Below, one piece after another: positions 57,674 to 64,000 of a stretch of 64,000 nucleotides of DNA (the stretch's first letter is position 1; every line of letters starts with the position of its first letter). The DNA is from Rhodocyclales bacterium (GTDB lineage: Bacteria > Pseudomonadota > Gammaproteobacteria > Burkholderiales > Rhodocyclaceae): contig JACPEH010000021.1 of the NCBI GenBank assembly GCA_016183655.1, positions 62,001 through 126,000 on the forward strand, in the 5' to 3' direction. The notes beneath the pieces are model-generated. The model searched no databases, had not been told where the DNA came from, and worked only from the letters and a program-made list of their open reading frames with translations. The translations under genes and the position numbers were made by a program.

Positions 57674-60600
57674 ATGACCGCCCGCCTGCGCGAAATCCCC
57701 TACAACTACACCTCGTTTTCCGACCGCGAGATCGTCATCCGCCTGCTCGGCCAGGAGAACTGGGCGATCCTCGACGAACTGCGCAGCGAGCGCGTCACCG
57801 GCCGCTCGGCGCGCATGCTCTACGAGGTGCTCGGCGACATCTGGGTGGTGCAGCGCAACCCCTATCTGGAAGACGACCTCCTGGCCAACGGCGACCGCCG
57901 CCGGGCGCTGATCGACGCGCTGCGCCACCGCCTCGGCGAAGTCGACAAGCGCCGCCAGGGCAACGACAAGGTGCTGAAGCTGGTCGACGCGGCGCAAACC
58001 GCGATCGACGCCTTCGAGCGCCATTTCGAGGAAACCGCGAAACTGCGAGCCAGGGCGCTGAAAGTGTTGTCCCGCCACACGCGCAGGGACAACATCGCCT
58101 TCGACGGACTGGCCCGCGTCTCGCACGTGACCGATGCCACCGACTGGCGCGTCGAATACCCCTTCGTCGTCCTCTGCCCGGACACCGAGGAGGAAATGGC
58201 GCCGCTGGTGAAGGCCTGCATCGAGCTCGGCCTGACCATCATCCCGCGCGGCGGCGGCACCGGCTACACCGGCGGCGCCGTGCCGCTGACGCCGCTGTCG
58301 GCGGTGATCAACACCGAAAAGCTGCTCGCCATCGGCCCGGTCGAGGAGCTGGTGCTGCCCGGCCGCACCGATACCTACGCGACCATCCGCACCGGCGCCG
58401 GCGTCGTCACCGCCCGCGTCTCGGAAGCGGCGGCGGCGGCCGGCCGCGTCTTCGCGGTCGACCCGACCTCGGCCGAAGCCTCCTGCGTCGGCGGCAACGT
58501 GGCGATGAACGCCGGCGGCAAGAAGGCCGTGCTGTGGGGCACCGCGCTCGACAACCTGGCCTGGTGGAAGATGGTCGACCCGGACGGCAACTGGCTGGAA
58601 GTCGATCGGCTGGACCACAACTTCGGCAAGATCCACGAGCAGCACACGGTGCGCTTCCGCATCCGCCGCTTCGACCCGACCGGCAGGAAGCTGTTGTCGG
58701 AAGAGGAGCTGGCCATGCCCGGCGCGCATTGCCGCAAGGACGGGCTGGGCAAGGACGTCACCGACAAGTTCCTCGGCGGCGTGCCGGGCGTGCAGAAGGA
58801 AGGCACCGACGGCCTGATCGTCGCCGCGCGCTGGGTGCTGCACAAGATGCCGCCGGTGACACGCACCGTCTGCCTCGAATTCTTCGGCCAGGTTCGCGAA
58901 GCGGTGCCGGCGATCGTCGAGATCACCGACTACTTCAAGCCGGGCGGCGAAGGAAATCAATCCGGCGTGCTGCTCGCCGGCCTCGAACACCTCGACGAGC
59001 GCTACGTGAAGGCCGTCGGCTACGCGACCAAGGCCAAGCGCCATGGCCGGCCGAAGATGGTGCTGATCGGCGACATCGTCGGCCACGACGAGACGGCGGT
59101 GATGAACGCCGCCTCGGCGGTGATCCGCATGACCAACGCCCGCGGCGCCGAGGGCTTCATCGCCGTCTCCGCCGAGCAGCGCAAGAAGTTCTGGCTCGAC
59201 CGCTCGCGCACCGCGGCGATCTCCAAGCACACCAACGCCTTCAAGGTGAACGAGGACGTCGTCATCCCGCTGCCGCGCATGGGCGACTACTGCGACGGCA
59301 TCGAGCGCATCAACATCGAGCTGTCGACGCAGAACAAGCTGGCGCTGTGCGACGCGCTCGCCGAGTTCCTGCAGGGCGATACGAACGCCTGGCCGCTCGA
59401 CACCGGCGACGCCGAAGTCGGCAAGCTTGAGCTGATCGGCGACCGCCGTCAGGCCGCGCTCGATTACGTGAATGGCGTGCGCCGCCGCTGGCAGTGGCTG
59501 CTCGACAACCTCGACCTGCCGCTGGCCGAAGCCGAAGCGCAGTTCGCCGCCTACGGCATCACCGCCGGCGGGCTCTCCAACCGCGCCGCCAATCCGACGC
59601 TGTTCCATCGCCTGCAGGACTACTCGATCCGCATCTCGTGGAAGAGCGAGCTGAAGCCGCGGCTGGACAAGATCTTCGACGGCACGGTGTTCCATCCGGT
59701 GCTGGAGCGGATCAACGGCATCCATCAGGAAGTGCTGCGCGGCCGCGTCTTCGTCGCGCTACACATGCACGCCGGCGACGGCAACGTGCACACCAACATC
59801 CCGGTCAACTCGGACAACTACGAGATGCTGCAGACCGCCAACCGCGCGGTCGACCGCATCATGGCGCTGGCCCGCTCGCTCGACGGCGTCATCTCCGGCG
59901 AGCACGGCATCGGCATCACCAAGCTCGACTACCTGACCGACGACGAAATGGCGGCGTTCTGGGCCTACAAGGCGAAGGTCGACCCGCAGGGCCGCTTCAA
60001 CCGCGGCAAGCTGCTGCGCGGCAATGCGGCGAAGGCTTTCGCCGACGCCCGCCAGGCCAACCTCGACGACGCCTATACGCCCAGCTTCAACCTGATGGGC
60101 CACGAGTCGATCATCATGGAGCAGACCGAGATCGGCGAGATCTCGCACGACATCAAGGACTGCCTGCGCTGCGGCAAGTGCAAGCCGGTCTGCTCGACGC
60201 ACGTGCCGAAGGCCAACCTGCTCTACTCGCCGCGCAACAAGATCCTCGGCACCTCGCTCTTGATCGAGGCCTTCCTCTACGAGGAGCAGACCCGCCGCGG
60301 CGTCTCGCTGGCGCACTGGGCCGAGTTCGAGGACGTCGCCGACCACTGCACGATCTGCCACAAGTGCGAGAAGCCGTGCCCGGTCGACATCGACTTCGGC
60401 GACGTCTCGATCAAGATGCGCAACCTGCTGCGCAAGCAGGGCAAGAAGTCGTTCAACCCGGGCAAGGCGGCGGCGATGGCCTTCCTCACCGCCAAGGACC
60501 CGGCGACGATCAAACTCATCCGCAAGGGCATGATCGAGTGGGGCTACCAGGCGCAGCGCCTCGCCTACCGGGTCGCCAAGTCGCTCGGCCTGATCCAGGG

Positions 60601-61567
60601 CCAGGTCAAGGCACCGCCTGCGACGCTCGGCAAGGCGACGGTGAAGGCGCAGATCATCCACTTCATCAACAAGCCGATGCCCGGCGGGCTGCCCAAGCGC
60701 ACCTCTCGCGCGCTGCTCGACATCGAGGACGACACCGTCGTGCCGGTGATCCGCGACCCGCAGAAGTTCAAGGAAGACTCGGACGCCGTCTTCTACTTCC
60801 CCGGCTGCGGCTCGGAGCGCCTGTTCTCGCAGGTCGGCCTGGCGACGCAGGCGATGCTCTACGAGCTGGGCACCGCCACCGTGCTGCCGCCCGGCTACCT
60901 GTGCTGCGGCTACCCGCAGACGGCCGCCGGCGAGGAGGACTCCGGACAGAAGATCATCACCGACAACCGCGTGCTCTTCCACCGCGTCGCCAACACGCTG
61001 AACTACCTCGACATCAAGACGGTGATCGTCTCCTGCGGCACCTGCATGGACCAGCTGCTGAAGTACCAGTTCGACAAGATCTTCCCCGGCTGCCGGCTGC
61101 TCGACATCCACGAGTACCTGATCGAGAAGGGGGTCCATCTCGACGGCGTCGAGGGCGTACGCTACATGTACCACGAGCCCTGCCACGCGCCGATGAAGAC
61201 GATGTCGGGGATCAAGGTGGTCAACGAGCTGATGGGCCAGCCGGTCGACCTGTCCGACCGCTGCTGCGGCGAATCCGGCACGCTGGCCGTAGCCCGCCCG
61301 GACATCTCGACCCAGGTCCGCTCGCGCAAGCAGGAGGAGATCGAGAAGGGCGCCGCCAAGCTGCGCGCCGACGGCTTCCACGGCGAGGTGAAGATGCTGA
61401 CCTCCTGCCCGTCCTGCCTGCAGGGCCTGTCTCGCTACAACGACGACGCCGACATGAAGTCGGACTACATCGTCGTCGAGATGGCGAAGCACCTGCTCGG
61501 CCAGGACTGGATGGAAAAGTACGTGCAGAAAGCCAACAGCGGCGGCATCGAGCGCGTTCTGCTCTGA
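57674..61567 (+). CDS. Giant FAD-binding (GlcD/D-lactate dehydrogenase-like) plus Fe-S (GlcF/CCG-domain) fusion oxidoreductase, DUF3683-type, about 1297 aa
   Basis: FAD domain [31 protein letters not shown]; ferredoxin motifs [11 protein letters not shown] and [15 protein letters not shown] domains [25 protein letters not shown]. Confidence 0.92.
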   Translation: MTARLREIPYNYTSFSDREIVIRLLGQENWAILDELRSERVTGRSARMLYEVLGDIWVVQRNPYLEDDLLANGDRRRALIDALRHRLGEVDKRRQGNDKVLKLVDAAQTAIDAFERHFEETAKLRARALKVLSRHTRRDNIAFDGLARVSHVTDATDWRVEYPFVVLCPDTEEEMAPLVKACIELGLTIIPRGGGTGYTGGAVPLTPLSAVINTEKLLAIGPVEELVLPGRTDTYATIRTGAGVVTARVSEAAAAAGRVFAVDPTSAEASCVGGNVAMNAGGKKAVLWGTALDNLAWWKMVDPDGNWLEVDRLDHNFGKIHEQHTVRFRIRRFDPTGRKLLSEEELAMPGAHCRKDGLGKDVTDKFLGGVPGVQKEGTDGLIVAARWVLHKMPPVTRTVCLEFFGQVREAVPAIVEITDYFKPGGEGNQSGVLLAGLEHLDERYVKAVGYATKAKRHGRPKMVLIGDIVGHDETAVMNAASAVIRMTNARGAEGFIAVSAEQRKKFWLDRSRTAAISKHTNAFKVNEDVVIPLPRMGDYCDGIERINIELSTQNKLALCDALAEFLQGDTNAWPLDTGDAEVGKLELIGDRRQAALDYVNGVRRRWQWLLDNLDLPLAEAEAQFAAYGITAGGLSNRAANPTLFHRLQDYSIRISWKSELKPRLDKIFDGTVFHPVLERINGIHQEVLRGRVFVALHMHAGDGNVHTNIPVNSDNYEMLQTANRAVDRIMALARSLDGVISGEHGIGITKLDYLTDDEMAAFWAYKAKVDPQGRFNRGKLLRGNAAKAFADARQANLDDAYTPSFNLMGHESIIMEQTEIGEISHDIKDCLRCGKCKPVCSTHVPKANLLYSPRNKILGTSLLIEAFLYEEQTRRGVSLAHWAEFEDVADHCTICHKCEKPCPVDIDFGDVSIKMRNLLRKQGKKSFNPGKAAAMAFLTAKDPATIKLIRKGMIEWGYQAQRLAYRVAKSLGLIQGQVKAPPATLGKATVKAQIIHFINKPMPGGLPKRTSRALLDIEDDTVVPVIRDPQKFKEDSDAVFYFPGCGSERLFSQVGLATQAMLYELGTATVLPPGYLCCGYPQTAAGEEDSGQKIITDNRVLFHRVANTLNYLDIKTVIVSCGTCMDQLLKYQFDKIFPGCRLLDIHEYLIEKGVHLDGVEGVRYMYHEPCHAPMKTMSGIKVVNELMGQPVDLSDRCCGESGTLAVARPDISTQVRSRKQEEIEKGAAKLRADGFHGEVKMLTSCPSCLQGLSRYNDDADMKSDYIVVEMAKHLLGQDWMEKYVQKANSGGIERVLL

Positions 61568-61573
61568 CCGCCG

Positions 61574-61616
61574 GCGCCCCGGGACTGCGGCCCCGGGGCG
61601 CTCACGTCGTGACTTT
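61574..61616 (+). terminator. Terminator-like hairpins after the oxidoreductase gene
   Basis: GCGCCCCGGG-N8-CCCGGGGCGC, then TCACG-T-CGTGA followed by CTTTTT. Confidence 0.6.
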
Positions 61617-61687
61617 TTCCCGGCGTTGCGCCATGCTGCGCGCTTAGGAAAATAACAAGCGGCATAAGAGCGGGAGGGAATGCGGCT

Positions 61688-62179
61688 GTGCGCCCGGAAA
61701 ACAGACAGCTCGACCAGCTGAGCGACTATCTCGCGCAGAAGGCCGACGAATGCGAGTTGTGCCATACGCCCGGCGGCGAAGTCCTGTGGGAGGACAGCCT
61801 GTGCCGCGTGGTGGCCGTGGCGGACGCCGACTATCCCGGATTCTGTCGCGTCATCCTCAACCGCCACGTCAAGGAGATGACCGACCTCGACGCAACCGAG
61901 CAGCTGGCGCTGATGCGCGTGGTGCTGGCGGTCGAGGAGGTCGTCCGCCACCTGTACCGACCGGACAAGATCAACCTGGCCAGTTTCGGCAACGTCGTCC
62001 CGCACATCCATTGGCACGTCATCCCGCGCTGGCACGACGACCGGCACTTTCCGCAGCCGGTGTGGGGAACCCCGCAGCGAACCGGCAGCCCGTCGCACCC
62101 GATCGTCCCCCCGCAGCAACTGGCCCGCGCCCTGGCCCACCGCCTGGGGGCCCCGCACGGAGCGAGCAGCGCACGATGA
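61688..62179 (+). CDS. HIT-family protein
   Basis: CELCHTPGGEVLWEDSLCRVV...FCRVILNRHVKEMTDL...PHIHWHVIPRW (HxHxH); GTG start. Confidence 0.88.
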   Translation: MRPENRQLDQLSDYLAQKADECELCHTPGGEVLWEDSLCRVVAVADADYPGFCRVILNRHVKEMTDLDATEQLALMRVVLAVEEVVRHLYRPDKINLASFGNVVPHIHWHVIPRWHDDRHFPQPVWGTPQRTGSPSHPIVPPQQLARALAHRLGAPHGASSAR

Positions 62180-63798
62180 GTGCCTCCGGGTTCCCGCCGC
62201 TCGCCGGTGTGACTCGCCCGGCCGTCATCGACCTTGAAGCAGGACTCGGCTTCCTCTCGCGCCTACCGCTGGCCAATCCGCTGCAGGCGGAAGCTGCGCT
62301 GGAGACCTTCCTCGACGAACTGGCCGGCACCCCGCCGGCGGCGCCGGTCTACCTCAACCTTCTCGAACAGGCCCGCATCCCGCTCTGTTTCGTCGAGGAG
62401 GAGCTGGCAAACCGCTATGTGAACAAGCCGCTGCCGCTCGGCGAGGTCGAGCAGCAGGCTTTCCGCCAGGTGACCGGGATCTGGCGCAAGGTGACGCGTG
62501 CCTACGCCCAGTGTGCCCAGCTCGACGCCGACACCGACGATGCCGAGCATCCGCGGCGCGTCGCGCTGATCCTGCATCGCTGCCTCTACTACACGGGCAT
62601 GCTGATCGTCGAACACCACCGGGCGCGACGGGAGATCCCGGCCGGCGCCTGGCTCGACCTGCACGGCTATTACGCCAGCGCCGAGGAATGGGGCGTGGCG
62701 ACAATGCCGATCACCGACGCGCTCGACCCGCACGGCCGGCCCACGCACTGCGCGGCGGCCTACGCATCGACACTGCTGCTCGATATCGCCGGCCCGTACA
62801 GCCTGTCGATTGGCGACTACGGACTGATCCGCCGCTGGGCGGTGCAGTGGTCATCGCTGGTCGGCGTCGCCGCCGTACCGCCCGACGAGGCACTGCCGGC
62901 CTTCGTCATCGACCTGATGCAGGACGCCGGCCTGAAGCCGGCGACCGACAGCGCGATCCCCGAGAACATCCGCAAGCTCGATACGTCGCGGCTGGCGATC
63001 ACGCTGACGCAAGTCCGGCGGCAGCTTGCCCAGCGCATTCCCCCGGGCCAGATCGGGCTCGGCGACGATTGCTCCGCCGGCCAGTGCCGCAAGCTGCTGG
63101 AACTGGTGGCGCGGCCGTGGACACAGGCGCGTGCGGTGCGCAAGTTCCGGCGGCACGCGAGTTCTGGAGTGGCCCGGCTGGCGGCCGGCTTCGAGTCGGT
63201 GCATTACCTGATTTCCGGCGGCGAATTCGCACAGCCGGAGAGCACGCGCATGTATTGCCGGCAGGAGTTCGACAGCCTGTTCGTCTTCCGTCACATGGAA
63301 CATCCGAACGCCAAGCTGCAGATCCGGCAGCCCGGCCCGTCGCAGCGGCCGGACGACTGGCAGGTGGTCAACCAGTCGGCGAACGGTTTCCGGCTGATGC
63401 GCTCGATCGCCGGCAACAAGGTGGCGCATGGACAGCTGCTGGGGGTCTGCCCGCCGGATGGCGAACGCTACTTCCTCGCCCAGGTGACCTGGCTGATGCA
63501 GGACCGGGGCGAGCAACTGGTCGCCGGCATCGCCGCGCTGCCGGGAGCCCCCCGCGCCATCGCGGCGCGGCCGCTGACCGGCGCCGGCGGCGCAGCCGAA
63601 TTGTTCAGCCGCGCCTTCCTGCTGCCGGCGACCAGCATGGTCAGCGACGAAGCGTCGCTGGTGCTGCCGCAAGGCTGGTTCCAGGCCGGCCGGATTCTTG
63701 AAGTGAACGATGAAGGCGAATCGGCGCAGGTAATGCTGCTGCACGTTCTGCAGGACGGCCCCGATTTCGAGCGCGTAAGCTTCCGTCGCGAGGGCTGA
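62176..63798 (+). CDS. Uncharacterised protein, about 540 aa, with a possible divergent PilZ-like C-terminal region
   Basis: 4-bp overlap with the HIT gene; no recognised catalytic motif; QVVNQSANGFRLMRS is reminiscent of [D/N]xSxxG. Confidence 0.75.
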   Translation: MSASGFPPLAGVTRPAVIDLEAGLGFLSRLPLANPLQAEAALETFLDELAGTPPAAPVYLNLLEQARIPLCFVEEELANRYVNKPLPLGEVEQQAFRQVTGIWRKVTRAYAQCAQLDADTDDAEHPRRVALILHRCLYYTGMLIVEHHRARREIPAGAWLDLHGYYASAEEWGVATMPITDALDPHGRPTHCAAAYASTLLLDIAGPYSLSIGDYGLIRRWAVQWSSLVGVAAVPPDEALPAFVIDLMQDAGLKPATDSAIPENIRKLDTSRLAITLTQVRRQLAQRIPPGQIGLGDDCSAGQCRKLLELVARPWTQARAVRKFRRHASSGVARLAAGFESVHYLISGGEFAQPESTRMYCRQEFDSLFVFRHMEHPNAKLQIRQPGPSQRPDDWQVVNQSANGFRLMRSIAGNKVAHGQLLGVCPPDGERYFLAQVTWLMQDRGEQLVAGIAALPGAPRAIAARPLTGAGGAAELFSRAFLLPATSMVSDEASLVLPQGWFQAGRILEVNDEGESAQVMLLHVLQDGPDFERVSFRREG

Positions 63799-63873
63799 AC
63801 AGGCCCCGGACACCCCGAAAAGACCGCTTCTCGGCTATGATTACGGGTTCACAAAGCACCTTGGGATCGCACC

Positions 63874-64000
63874 ATGGCCGGACTTGGCAACGACACGCCT
63901 GTTCCCACCGAAATCAAGCTGCACCAGAAATCGCGCGTCCTTGAAATCGCCTTCGCCGACGGCGAGCGCTTCGAGCTGCCCTACGAATACCTGCGGGTGT
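63874..64000 (+). CDS. DUF971 (gamma-butyrobetaine hydroxylase-like N-terminal domain) protein, truncated by window end
   Basis: MAGLGNDTPVPTEIKLHQKSRVLEIAFADGERFELPYEYLRV. Confidence 0.85.
   Translation, partial: MAGLGNDTPVPTEIKLHQKSRVLEIAFADGERFELPYEYLRV

Noticed and set aside
59759-62158. 799-aa minus-strand ORF
   Set aside because: Antisense of the FAD/Fe-S oxidoreductase and HIT genes.

Overview
High-GC, almost fully coding proteobacterial chromosome segment. Gene content and order suggest a betaproteobacterium of the Rhodocyclales type; this is an inference from gene families, as no rRNA is present. From left to right: (1) the start of an EF-G-like GTPase gene on the minus strand; (2) a riboflavin cluster (ribE ... 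ribBA-ribH-nusB-thiL-pgpA-cinA) that contains a three-gene porin-cytochrome module: monoheme cyt c, 10-heme MtrA/MtoA-like cytochrome and MtrB/PioB-like barrel; (3) recA-recX with LexA boxes, then lptB-rpoN-hpf-ptsN-hprK; (4) psiF, a three-hairpin intergenic segment, and a signalling/envelope cluster (secreted protein, CsgG-like protein, transmembrane Ser/Thr kinase with a large periplasmic region, and a convergent class III cyclase-FHA protein); (5) ttcA, pteridine reductase, a MidA-like methyltransferase and small proteins; (6) a two-partner secretion locus (TpsB, TpsA, FecR-domain protein, TPR protein); (7) housekeeping genes (cca, GSTs, NDUFA9-like, HPP, slt, folate cyclo-ligase, patB/malY-like, cysK, ilvA); (8) a complete pelABCDEFG exopolysaccharide operon; (9) a giant FAD/Fe-S fusion oxidoreductase, a HIT protein, an uncharacterised protein and a truncated DUF971 gene. 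The best candidates for less-described biology are the kinase/CsgG/cyclase-FHA cluster with its hairpin array, and the electron-conduit module inside the riboflavin cluster, preceded by a palindrome matching an IscR/Rrf2 type-2 operator. No tRNA, rRNA, CRISPR array, prophage or intact transposase was recognised. All family calls were made by eye from protein motifs; no searches were run.
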